DNA of 23,750 nt from NCBI GenBank assembly GCA_023429565.1, contig JAEZDJ010000116.1:1-23750 (forward strand), written 5' to 3'. Below are positions 5,961 through 14,464 of the stretch, in pieces. Positions within the stretch are counted from its first letter, which is position 1; each line of letters begins with the position of its first letter. The notes under the pieces were generated by a model. It made no database searches. It was not told the origin of the DNA and worked only from the letters and a program-made list of their open reading frames with translations. Position numbers and translations under genes: made by a program. This DNA is from Actinomycetes bacterium (lineage in GTDB: Bacteria > Actinomycetota > Coriobacteriia > Coriobacteriales > Eggerthellaceae).

Positions 5961-8372
5961 CTAGACAAACGACCAGGGCGTCAGATCTCCGTGCGCCGCC
6001 AGCGCCTCTCGGCCAACGCTTTGGCAGAAACCTTTGCAGTCAGCATATCCCACGCGCGCATGCCACGATTCAACGACCCCCGCTATGCGCTCGACCGCCT
6101 CGTCCGGCAGCGTCCGGCGCCCGATCCCATCCCCTTCGGCAAGCTCAACGCCTTCGTTCAGCGCATTCACAAGCAACGTCTCGGCATCGTCCCCAGGATC
6201 TCGCGGGTCACCCAACACCATCAGGCAGAGCGGGGGGCGATCGTCTTCGAACAGGCGTCCCGGCAAGGCGAGCACCACACGAACGCACCCAGATGCGATG
6301 AGCTGAGCGCGAACCGACGGTTCGCAGCCACGTCCCTCATGCAGCACGGCATCCGACAGTCCCAAAATGGCATATCCCCCTGCACGCCGGCACGAATAGG
6401 CATGCTGGAGCCAAGCGAGATTCGCCTTGTTGCGCGGCGGCTCGCCAAACGCCCATCGGGAGTCGGACGGGTCAGGACGACGGTCTGTCCATTCGCCGCC
6501 GTTCGAGGGAAGCAGCGACACAACCAAATCAGAACGAGATCCCTGATCGGCAGGGTCCCGCAAGGCGTCACGCGTCTCATGTTGGATCAATGTGCCGGAA
6601 AGCCCGTCGCAGTGCCAGGCCATCGTCGCGGCAAGGGTGTCGACATAGCGCGACGTGTCGGCACGGATCTCCTCAAGGGGCAGAGTCCTTGCCACTGCAG
6701 CAACGATCTGGTCCGTGCGTGCATGGGGATCGTACAGCGTCGAAGCTTCGGGAGCGAAGCAGCTCGACAAGCGAGCCAGCAAAGCCGAGACTGCAGGCGG
6801 ACAGGGAGTGTCAATGCGTCGCTCGACCCAGGTCGATCCGCGCCTTTCGCCCTCAACGGCGTATTCAAGAGCCAAGGACCGCAACCTGTTTCCCGAAAGC
6901 TCTGAGCGAGGGATTTCCCCGATCGCCCCGACGATCTCGCTGCGTGCCCCCTCCCCGAGCGCCGAAGACGCGCATTCAAAATGGCGCAAGAATTCCAATT
7001 CTGGCACCCGCACGGCACATTCATCAAGGAGCTTGTCCATTGCTTCGGCCTGATTGGGACCGTCCGCCAACCCGTCCCATTCCTGATCGCTGCAAACCGA
7101 TCGAAGAAACACGTACGGCATCACTTCCCAAGCTGCATCAAAGGAGGTCGCCTCCACGTCGCCCGCACTGCGGAGCCGGACAAGCACCGATTGGATCAAG
7201 GCAGCGATGCCCTCATCCGTGGCACTTGGGCGGACGGGCGGCACCAACGGCGCGTTGTCACGATGGTCTTCAGGCTGAGACGGGCAGGAATCGAGCCAAG
7301 GCTCAAGATCGCGCGCCACCGATGCATCGCCGTTCAGCAGCCGCGAGGAAAGAGTCTTCACAAATTGCCTCGACTCCTCTATTTGCCCGTCCAAAGCAGC
7401 AATCTTTTTGAGAATTGACGCAGATTCCTTCTGAAAAACGGCCCATCGCCCTCTGCTGCCGACAGATATCGGCAATGCGGCAATCGAATCTATGGTCTCC
7501 CTGAAAGCGTCGATCTCATGATCGACGACACGCAGCTGCGAACGGACGCCTTGTGCATAGAGGGCCCAATAGGCCAAATCCAGAGGCGCATCCCCATCCG
7601 CGACCAGCGCCACGGTGTCGGACAGGGGAAAGGCGCCGTCCGGCATGAGATACGACAGCAGATACTGCCCCGCTTGCCCCACGACAACGCACGGCTGAGA
7701 TATGCCCGGCTCATCGGTATAGGCAAAGACGCCTTGAGACGACACGACCGGAAAACGGCCGCGCTCTCCGCGCAACGAGGCATCGAGGGCGCGGCCTTCC
7801 ACAATCGAACAGGCTTCGCTCAGGAGGATCTCAGTCGCGGCAGTCTGAGCCTGGGCGTTATAGAGCGCAACTCCTTGCTCGAACAACACTCGCTTCTGCC
7901 GCAAAGCATCCTCGCACGTGGTCTGGCATTCTTCGAGACAGCGAACGTAGGCAGCACGAACTTTTGCCTCGGGCCACGGAACGGAAATATGCCTGAGGCT
8001 TTGCGTGGTCAGACGTTGGGTCTGCCCGCTGATGTCCGCATGGGCGTGCGCCGGAGTGGCGGACAGTATATGGTAAAGGTATTCGCTATCCCGTTCGTCT
8101 CGAGGACGGATCACATGGTAAAGCTCGGTCACGGCGCATTTGTCATAGGCCCGCATGACGCTGAGCGTTCCCTCCACGGACATGACGTTGCACACGGATC
8201 CCAACACCAGAAAACGGCCGTCGAACATGAAATCGTCGAAGGGTATCGTCCCCGTCTCAACAAACAGCCTGAAAGGGCCCCTCCTCAACAGACGCTGCGT
8301 CCCCGTTACCGAGATGCGCCGATCATCGCACAGCTGGGCGACATCCTCAAGAAACCGTTTCGGTTGCGGCAT
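5961..8372 (-). CDS. Type I specificity-subunit / pseudo-methyltransferase fusion protein
   Basis: This 803-residue protein joins two halves. Residues 1-385 read as a type I HsdS subunit with two target-recognition domains: the first has GRFLVLGS, a YLYHIL segment and LRHISVPWP (about 1-150); the second has CVVVGQAGQYL and ALYAQGVRSQLR (about 195-330). Each is followed by a helical spacer. Residues about 425-745 follow the HsdM adenine-methyltransferase fold, including WLQHA, GGYAILGLSDAVLHEG, ALPGRLFEDDRPPLCLMVL and RWAFGEPP. Its catalytic motifs are lost: motif I DPACGxGG reads DPHARTDQ (548-555), and motif IV NPPF/Y reads LPSNG (621-625). It should bind DNA but not methylate it. AGAGGAG precedes two ATGs (8375 and 8372); 8372 has better spacing. 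The start lies inside the upstream LuxR-type gene. No restriction subunit is nearby. Function unknown; a DNA-binding partner of that regulator is possible. Confidence 0.75.
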   Translation of the reverse strand: MPQPKRFLEDVAQLCDDRRISVTGTQRLLRRGPFRLFVETGTIPFDDFMFDGRFLVLGSVCNVMSVEGTLSVMRAYDKCAVTELYHVIRPRDERDSEYLYHILSATPAHAHADISGQTQRLTTQSLRHISVPWPEAKVRAAYVRCLEECQTTCEDALRQKRVLFEQGVALYNAQAQTAATEILLSEACSIVEGRALDASLRGERGRFPVVSSQGVFAYTDEPGISQPCVVVGQAGQYLLSYLMPDGAFPLSDTVALVADGDAPLDLAYWALYAQGVRSQLRVVDHEIDAFRETIDSIAALPISVGSRGRWAVFQKESASILKKIAALDGQIEESRQFVKTLSSRLLNGDASVARDLEPWLDSCPSQPEDHRDNAPLVPPVRPSATDEGIAALIQSVLVRLRSAGDVEATSFDAAWEVMPYVFLRSVCSDQEWDGLADGPNQAEAMDKLLDECAVRVPELEFLRHFECASSALGEGARSEIVGAIGEIPRSELSGNRLRSLALEYAVEGERRGSTWVERRIDTPCPPAVSALLARLSSCFAPEASTLYDPHARTDQIVAAVARTLPLEEIRADTSRYVDTLAATMAWHCDGLSGTLIQHETRDALRDPADQGSRSDLVVSLLPSNGGEWTDRRPDPSDSRWAFGEPPRNKANLAWLQHAYSCRRAGGYAILGLSDAVLHEGRGCEPSVRAQLIASGCVRVVLALPGRLFEDDRPPLCLMVLGDPRDPGDDAETLLVNALNEGVELAEGDGIGRRTLPDEAVERIAGVVESWHARVGYADCKGFCQSVGREALAAHGDLTPWSFV

Positions 8373-9933
8373 CATGCTCCTCTTTCTGTCTGAATTCCTC
8401 CACAAGGTCAAACACTTGCTGGCGGTTGTGCACATCGAGTTTTCGATAGAGATTCTTGCTGTGCGAGCGAACGGTGTTCTCCGATACAAACAACGTCTCG
8501 GACATGCGTGCAACGTTGCGGCCTCGCAAGATGAGCTCCAGAATGTCAGTCTCCCTGTTGGAAAGGGAATAGGCCTTCTTGACCATGCGGCAATAGAATG
8601 GAACCATGTCTTGGGCCACAATCAAGTTGCGAACCAACGGAGGAACAACCGGAACATCCTCCTGAGCGGCCGCCTCCTCTTCCTTTTCAACCTGTGGGCG
8701 CACCCGTTGCGCCGACGTGTCGGCAGGGTCCTCCGGCATTACGCGCATCGGGTCGAACACGGCATCTGACTTGCTCGCCCTCCTGGAATTGACGATGATG
8801 CCAGCGAACGACAGCAGGTAGATTGACATGAGCGCTATGACCAATATCTGCGACACGTCATAGGACGGGCCAAACACGTCGCCCGCAGCCCTGCCCAGCA
8901 GCACACCGCCATAGACGATGCTCGCAAATATCCCGAACACCCCAACGGGATCGACCTGGCGAAGATTGGCTATCTTCAGGCAAGTTATCATCATGAAGAT
9001 GGACACCACGGAGAAGGCGGCGTTGGATATTCCGGCAAACAGAACCCGATATCCCACGTCAAAGAAAGGCAGGAACAAGAATCCCGTCATGACGCCGAAG
9101 AACAGCGCCGTGTAGACGACCCTGAACGAGAATCTGGTCCGCAGGGGCTCCCACACGATGAACAGCACCAAAGCTGCAGCCAACATGCCAATCGCAAGCG
9201 TCACGTTCAGCAGCAGGGGGTTGCCTCCTCCCTGCTGGGCAAGCAAGCGAGACACGCCACCCACATAGCCGATGGCGGCAATGCAAAGCATATACCGCCA
9301 CGTGCTCGAAACGATGTTTGACAGCGTGTTGCTCTTGTAATGCTCAACGACGAAAGTCGCATTCGTCTCTTCAAACAGTCGATTCGTGCACCGCTGCAGA
9401 AAAAAGGCGTTGAGCGCGACACAGGCAAGCAGCAGGGCCACATACACCCAAAACATCGCCACGCTCGAAAGCATGAGATACAGCAGGGCGGAAAGCGCCG
9501 AGCCGACGATGATCTGGCGGATGGCCCATTCCCGATCTCCCTCGCCAAACAGGCGCTGCCACATGATGAATGACAGGGACGATCCCACGCCAATCAAAAA
9601 AGTCGACAGCCCCGCAATGAAATCGGAGTCTATCCCCAAGGTGGTCCACAGGGAAAGTCCCACGTAACCCAAAATGAGACAGACCGTGGAAGAATAGGTG
9701 GTGTCTCGCTTGAAGTGCGAAGGCAGATACAGGCAACCGAGTCCAAACAACAGGAGAACGCCTATATAGCCTATCGAGCGAATGGTCTCGATCCCACTGG
9801 TGCCCCCAAACGACGTCACCGAGACCGAGGCGAACGACAGCAAGCCCCATGCCGACGTGGAGCTCAATACGAGATATATGGCAAATCCGATGCTCCGAGC
9901 ATCAAACAGGCGGGCCTTTGCCCTAGATTCCAT
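8347..9933 (-). CDS. LuxR-family regulator with polytopic membrane N-terminus
   Basis: This 528-residue protein has about twelve hydrophobic segments over residues 1-385, an acidic, low-complexity linker (around 390-440) and a LuxR/GerE helix-turn-helix at about 454-515. The signature is LSNRETDILELILRGRN, followed by SENTVRSHSKNLYRKL. GGAGG lies 7 bases before the ATG at 9933. It has the same architecture as the regulator at 1280-2758 but is clearly diverged, so they are paralogues, not a recent duplication. Its last 26 bases overlap the start of the specificity-subunit/pseudo-methyltransferase gene, which implies translational coupling. It is divergent from the flavoprotein at 10121, the likely regulated target. 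It should act at the membrane as a one-component sensor and transcription factor. The signal is unknown. Confidence 0.87.
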   Translation of the reverse strand: MESRAKARLFDARSIGFAIYLVLSSTSAWGLLSFASVSVTSFGGTSGIETIRSIGYIGVLLLFGLGCLYLPSHFKRDTTYSSTVCLILGYVGLSLWTTLGIDSDFIAGLSTFLIGVGSSLSFIMWQRLFGEGDREWAIRQIIVGSALSALLYLMLSSVAMFWVYVALLLACVALNAFFLQRCTNRLFEETNATFVVEHYKSNTLSNIVSSTWRYMLCIAAIGYVGGVSRLLAQQGGGNPLLLNVTLAIGMLAAALVLFIVWEPLRTRFSFRVVYTALFFGVMTGFLFLPFFDVGYRVLFAGISNAAFSVVSIFMMITCLKIANLRQVDPVGVFGIFASIVYGGVLLGRAAGDVFGPSYDVSQILVIALMSIYLLSFAGIIVNSRRASKSDAVFDPMRVMPEDPADTSAQRVRPQVEKEEEAAAQEDVPVVPPLVRNLIVAQDMVPFYCRMVKKAYSLSNRETDILELILRGRNVARMSETLFVSENTVRSHSKNLYRKLDVHNRQQVFDLVEEFRQKEEHDAATETVS

Positions 9934-10120
9934 CGCAACCCCTCCACCCCAAGCGTCCCACCAATCCCCTCCTTCTTGATCGCCTTATCAAGATACCTGT
10001 TTGACAAGATCGCCAGCACCAAAATGGCAAAATTCACCTGTGCCATGTGAGGGTGAGCGGCAACTCTTCCTTACACTGCGAACCGTTCAAGCTCAAACAA
10101 ATCGATCAAGGAGGAGATCT
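9934..10120. promoter_or_regulatory. Divergent promoter region with candidate operator repeats
   Basis: These 187 bases separate the second LuxR-type gene from the second flavoprotein. They contain an inverted repeat CTTGAT-N6-ATCAAG (9975-9992) and a direct repeat GATCGCC at 9978-9984 and 10008-10014, exactly 30 bases apart. A perfect TTGACA lies at 10001-10006, but no good -10 follows at normal spacing. The flavoprotein has a strong AAGGAGGAG ribosome site. The repeats are candidate regulator sites by position only. Confidence 0.4.
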
Positions 10121-11881
10121 ATGGGCAATCTGCACTCGTCGCTCAACCGTCGAAGCTTTCTCAAGGGAGCCGCATTCGCCGGTGTCGGCGCAGCTGCGTT
10201 CGGACTTGCCGGATGCGGGCCAACGGGGACAAGCTCAAGCGACACGAAAACCGGTGCGTCCTCTGCTTCGGGAGACTATCTGAATGCAGACACCATCGCA
10301 AACGGAAAATGGGAATTCGAGGTTGCTCCTGAGCACGTTGCCGATGGCGACATCAAGACAACCTATGAAGCTGACATCATCGTAGTGGGCGCAGGCGTGT
10401 CAGGCTTGGCGTGCGCAGCTTCCGCCACCGAAGAAGGCGCTGACGTCATCCTGTTTGCCGCAAGCTCGCAACCCGTCGCCCGTGGCGGATCGAACCATGG
10501 CATCGGAACCAAGATTCATGAGCGGCTCGGCATCACCGACTACACCAAAGACACGGTCACCAGCATGATGCGCCATGAATTCGCCCGCAACGGCTATCGC
10601 ATCGACCAGAAAAGATGGTTCGACTGGATCAACAACAGCGCGATGACCATGAACTGGCTGATCGACCTCATGGAATCCAAGGGCTATGTCACCACCATGG
10701 AAATTGGCTACAAGGACACGGGCGGAGTCTTTGACGCCCAGCCTGGTTCGCATAACTGGGTCAAAGTTGCCGACGGCGTGGAATCTGGCGCGGCAACGGG
10801 AGAAAACCTCGTCATCGCCATGTATGAGGAGAAGATCAAGAATCAAGGCGGGGAGATTCACTACAACACCATCGGCCAATACCTCATCCGGGAAGACGAC
10901 AACAAGGGACGCGTTTCCGGAATCGTCGCCAAAGACCCCGACGGCAACTACGTGAAGTATGTTGGCAAAAAGGGCGTTGTCCTGGCAACGGGAGACTTCT
11001 CGGCCAACCAGGACATGATGGCAAAATACTGCTCATGGGTTGCTCCCCTCCTCCAGTATAACGAGGTGGACTATGACGCCATGTTCCAGTTTGGCGGGCT
11101 TGGACCTGGAGACGGCCAGAAAATGGGCCTGTGGGCTGGAGCAGCGTGGCAGAAGACGCTCCCCAACGCTCCGATGATCGATGCGGTGGGACCCATGCCC
11201 TATCGCCAATCAATCGCCGACTTCTCTGGACTCCTTCTCAACAAGAAGGGCGCCCGGTTCTCCAACGAGGATGTCATCTTCTCCTACGGCACCTTTGCCA
11301 TGATGATGCAGCCCGACATGACCCGTTACGGCATATGGGACACCGCCTATGCAAACTGGTTTGACACCTGGGAAACGTTCGGCACCACCATCGTGGAGAA
11401 CGAGGGCAAGAACGCCTATTCGCCCGAGCAGTATCTTGCCGTGTGGGAAAGCAACGTCGAAAAGGGCGTGTTCGTCAAAGGAAACACGATCGAAGAAGTT
11501 ATCAGCCAGCTCGACGGACTTGATGCCGCGACGGCGAAGGCTTCGGTGGAACGCTACAACACCCTGTGCGAAGCCAAGGCCGATGAGGATTTCCACAAAG
11601 ACGCCTCCCTCCTCGCACCCATCAAGGAAGGACCGTTCTACGGCTGCAAGCTTGAGATGAGCCCGTCGAACTTCCTCTGCGTCACCGGAGGCCTGCGCAC
11701 CAATGACAAGATGCAGGTGTGCGACGACAATGACGACGCCATCGACGGTTTGTACAATCTGGGCATCATGATGGGCGACAGCTACGCGAACTGCTACAAC
11801 TTCGCCATCTGCGGCCACAACCTTGGCATGAACTGCAACACGCTTGCCTACTTGCTTGGCAAAGACCTCGCAAGCGCATAG
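10121..11881 (+). CDS. Tat-exported lipoprotein FAD reductase, fumarate/urocanate-reductase superfamily
   Basis: This 586-residue protein starts with a twin-arginine signal (NRRSFLKGA) and a lipobox LAGC, so it should be exported folded and lipid-anchored. The FAD-binding glycine motif GAGVSG is at 90-95. Residues 375-384, KKGARFSNED, carry Arg379 at the place of the catalytic arginine of fumarate reductases. The end (GLYNLGIMMGDSYANCYN) is the usual C-terminal FAD contact. Unlike the flavoprotein at 3055 it has no FMN-binding domain, so its electron donor must be a separate protein not seen here. The ATG at 10121 follows AAGGAGGAGATCT; the frame is open further upstream, but the signal peptide and ribosome site fix this start. 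A reductase of an unknown organic acceptor is most likely. It is divergent from the LuxR regulator/pseudo-methyltransferase pair. Confidence 0.9.
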   Translation: MGNLHSSLNRRSFLKGAAFAGVGAAAFGLAGCGPTGTSSSDTKTGASSASGDYLNADTIANGKWEFEVAPEHVADGDIKTTYEADIIVVGAGVSGLACAASATEEGADVILFAASSQPVARGGSNHGIGTKIHERLGITDYTKDTVTSMMRHEFARNGYRIDQKRWFDWINNSAMTMNWLIDLMESKGYVTTMEIGYKDTGGVFDAQPGSHNWVKVADGVESGAATGENLVIAMYEEKIKNQGGEIHYNTIGQYLIREDDNKGRVSGIVAKDPDGNYVKYVGKKGVVLATGDFSANQDMMAKYCSWVAPLLQYNEVDYDAMFQFGGLGPGDGQKMGLWAGAAWQKTLPNAPMIDAVGPMPYRQSIADFSGLLLNKKGARFSNEDVIFSYGTFAMMMQPDMTRYGIWDTAYANWFDTWETFGTTIVENEGKNAYSPEQYLAVWESNVEKGVFVKGNTIEEVISQLDGLDAATAKASVERYNTLCEAKADEDFHKDASLLAPIKEGPFYGCKLEMSPSNFLCVTGGLRTNDKMQVCDDNDDAIDGLYNLGIMMGDSYANCYNFAICGHNLGMNCNTLAYLLGKDLASA

Positions 11882-11943
11882 CCCGCAGACCGCTTGACCG
11901 CCAATCGCCACGCGATCACGCCAAGCGAAAGCAACCCCTTGCG

Positions 11944-11962
11944 CGGGGGCTTCACGCCCCCG
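11944..11962 (+). terminator. Short GC-rich hairpin after the flavoprotein
   Basis: CGGGGGC (11944-11950) pairs with GCCCCCG (11956-11962) around TTCAC, followed by ATTT. It lies 63 bases after the flavoprotein stop and fits a weak intrinsic terminator on the plus strand. Confidence 0.55.
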
Positions 11963-11971
11963 ATTTCACGC

Positions 11972-12003
11972 GCGGCCGGAGAGCCTCCCTCCCCTCCGGC
12001 CGC
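11972..12003. terminator. Second hairpin between convergent genes
   Basis: GCGGCCGGAG (11972-11981) pairs with CTCCGGCCGC (11994-12003), a perfect 10-bp stem with a 12-base loop. It lies 36 bases beyond the end of the convergent glycosyltransferase gene on the minus strand and in tandem with the hairpin at 11944. It probably ends transcription from one or both sides. No clear U-run is present. Confidence 0.5.
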
Positions 12004-12039
12004 CTCACCGAGAGCGTCTGTCTGACAAAGACGGCTTGG

Positions 12040-14244
12040 CTACCCCGCCGTCCGCAAGCGAAGGAGGCCCATCGAGCGGAGCACCGACGCGATGCCCCTT
12101 TCTTGGTTGACGGCGTAGCCTAACGCAATTCCCGCCTGCGACAGAGAGATCATGCAATCATCGCAGAGAGCCCTGAGGTGGTCGAAGTCGACGTCGAAAT
12201 CCTCTTGTCTCCCTGCGGGGCAGCTCGTCATGCAGGCACCCGCCGCAACGGGCTCCGATCCAAGCGTCCGTATGGCATCCGTTAACTCCGAAGACTCGGC
12301 GACCAGCATAAAAACGGGCTTTCCCATCATCTGCTCGAACTCAAGAACCGTGCTATTCCCTCCCGTGTCGGGCATGACAGCCAAATAGCCCACGTCAGTT
12401 TCCAGAAGGGGCCACGCCGCAACGTCCCCCCAAAGACCGGGCATGTCCCAAAAGGCCATACGACGCTTGAGTAGAGGAGTCAGCTCGACCGTGACCGTAT
12501 TGTTTTGCAGAGCCGTCGCGCTGGCCAAATCCCGTTCCGTCACGAAACCCCCCTCCAGAAGCCGAGCTCCAAGCAGCTTGTCGGGATGAGACGTGTCCTG
12601 CACCACGTCACTCAGGCTCTTATCGTCAAGGCAGCCTCTCAAGAGAAGGTAATCGCCATACCGTCGCCTGTAGCGAGACAAGACCTCTTCGGGCAGAAAT
12701 TCGTGATCCGTCTTTGCCCACACCGGTTTCGATTCCCCCTCCACGGAGTTTTGCCGTGCTGCCGGATCCGGCAGCAGATCCTCCGTAGAGGAGTTTTCGA
12801 GGCGCACGGATCCGTCAAGAACCGCACCTTGCTCTTCGTCAACCAACGTGCCGTCTCCGGCCGCGCTTCCGGTACGGCCAGCCCGTCTCTCCAAGCGATC
12901 AAAGGCTGCCTTTTGCGCCCACGCCCTTGTGGTTGCACAGATATTGATAACGTTTCCCCAGATCAAGCGAATAGGAAATAGCGGCGGCAACAGGCAGGCA
13001 AAAAACATCATGCGCTTGCCATAGACGTTGACAATGGCCTTTCCCCGCAAAAACTGCCGCTCGACCATCATGAACGTCAAGAAAACGCACAGCCACCACC
13101 CAATGCTCAGATAGGGGTACATGACGGGAAGCGAGGGAACAAACAGGCTCACCAGGAAATAGAGGAACACCACATACCCCGGCAACAGGATGAAATTTGC
13201 AAACTTTGCCTTTAGGTCCTTATACAAGAAAGTGCGTTCCCGAAAGCTCAAGCTGCTCTTTGCGAACAAATCCCTCATGCTCGCACTCTGCATGGTGATG
13301 CCGTAAACCCATCGGGTTTTCTGCTTTATGGCAAGCTTGATCTTCTGGGGGAACAGGGAACGGGTTGCGATGTAGTCCCAAAACTTTCTGCCCTGCTGAT
13401 CTATCCGAGGAACCCGCTCGAGCACGTAATGAACGCGATAGCCCTCCATGTTCATCGACAGCGACAGCTTGTAGTCTTCCGTCAGGCTGTCATCGGGCAT
13501 GATGGTTCCCTCGCCATCGCCATAGACGTCGAGGAACGAACGCCGCAGGCAGAAGCCCGTTCCCGCGGAGGGGACGAATCCCAGCCGGTCCCGCATGACC
13601 AACGTGCGGAAATGATGTTCGGCGAACTCATCCGCGTAGGTGCCCGTCGTCAAGGTCTTGAAGAAATTGCCAAACCGCGGCATACGCATCAAAGGAAAGA
13701 CGGGAAACTGCAGGGCATCGTAATCGTCAATCAAATAATTGGTCATCTTCAATTCCAGAGGATGCACCACATCTTCCGAGTCATGAATGGTGATCCCCGC
13801 AAAACGCAGGCCATGTTCCTTTTCATAGGCGATGATTTGCCTCATGGCGTAATTGAGGTTGTCGGCCTTGTTCGTAGGCCCCTCGTGGGCGTTGACCACC
13901 TTGACGACATTGGTGTTGTTGGCGGCCAGCTCATCCACCACGGCACCGGTGGCAGGATCGTTGGGGTACACGGCCAAAAACACGCGGTAGAGATCAGGGG
14001 GATATGCGGCAGACCTGATCAGGTTGTCGACGACGGCACCGAGCACCGCATCTTCATGCCACGCGGCAATGACGATGGCCAGCATCTTGGGGGGCTTCTG
14101 ATCGAGGGTGGTCAAATCAACGCGAACGCCTTTGACCTTCCGGAACAGGGCATAGATGTCCCAAAGCAAATCGTCTATTCCAAACACTATGAATGCGAGC
14201 GCGATGACAAACCCTATCACCTGCACCGCCAACAGCATCTCCAC
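12040..14244 (-). CDS. nfrB: NfrB-like membrane glycosyltransferase with C-terminal MshEN-type domain
   Basis: This 734-residue protein matches the domain order and length of Escherichia coli NfrB (about 745). There is an N-terminal membrane helix (about 3-23), then a family-2 glycosyltransferase core with the acidic motif HDSED (154-158), TED (255-257) and the processive-enzyme motif QKTRW (308-312). Three or four membrane helices follow (about 340-450), then a long hydrophilic linker (about 460-530), then a GspE/MshEN-type domain from about 545, beginning LGARLLEGGF. In E. coli this enzyme works with WecB to make a ManNAc-containing glycan under cyclic di-GMP control through that domain. 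A GTG at 14244 with GAGG 8 bases upstream is the chosen start; ATG 14238 is the alternative. wecB lies directly upstream on the same strand. Exact sugar and cyclic di-GMP binding are inferred. Confidence 0.82.
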   Translation of the reverse strand: MEMLLAVQVIGFVIALAFIVFGIDDLLWDIYALFRKVKGVRVDLTTLDQKPPKMLAIVIAAWHEDAVLGAVVDNLIRSAAYPPDLYRVFLAVYPNDPATGAVVDELAANNTNVVKVVNAHEGPTNKADNLNYAMRQIIAYEKEHGLRFAGITIHDSEDVVHPLELKMTNYLIDDYDALQFPVFPLMRMPRFGNFFKTLTTGTYADEFAEHHFRTLVMRDRLGFVPSAGTGFCLRRSFLDVYGDGEGTIMPDDSLTEDYKLSLSMNMEGYRVHYVLERVPRIDQQGRKFWDYIATRSLFPQKIKLAIKQKTRWVYGITMQSASMRDLFAKSSLSFRERTFLYKDLKAKFANFILLPGYVVFLYFLVSLFVPSLPVMYPYLSIGWWLCVFLTFMMVERQFLRGKAIVNVYGKRMMFFACLLPPLFPIRLIWGNVINICATTRAWAQKAAFDRLERRAGRTGSAAGDGTLVDEEQGAVLDGSVRLENSSTEDLLPDPAARQNSVEGESKPVWAKTDHEFLPEEVLSRYRRRYGDYLLLRGCLDDKSLSDVVQDTSHPDKLLGARLLEGGFVTERDLASATALQNNTVTVELTPLLKRRMAFWDMPGLWGDVAAWPLLETDVGYLAVMPDTGGNSTVLEFEQMMGKPVFMLVAESSELTDAIRTLGSEPVAAGACMTSCPAGRQEDFDVDFDHLRALCDDCMISLSQAGIALGYAVNQERGIASVLRSMGLLRLRTAG

Positions 14245-14464
14245 GTCACCATCCTCACTATCTGTTTCTTTTTAGATAGCATATTGGTGATGTTTGTCTT
14301 TGATATGGAGTATGGAGATGCCTAGAAAAAGGCCTTGAACTATCCTAAAGGTCTTCACATTCAGAGGCGGGCAGGTGCAAACAAGGAGCCCGTCGCAAAC
14401 CCCGACCATGCAGCAAACTTGGGATAGCAGGCAAGGTCATTCGAAAAACCCCCGCAAATGCGAG

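Noticed and set aside
5961..8372. Active type I restriction-modification system
   Set aside because: No HsdR nuclease or separate HsdM gene is present, and the methyltransferase motifs are lost.
5858..8769. Several plus-strand ORFs of 90-300 codons opposite the pseudo-methyltransferase
   Set aside because: They are antisense to a convincing two-domain protein, are rich in Arg/Pro/His and have no family features.
10001..10034. TTGACA promoter for the flavoprotein at 10121
   Set aside because: The -35 is perfect, but no acceptable -10 lies 16-18 bases downstream, so no promoter is called.
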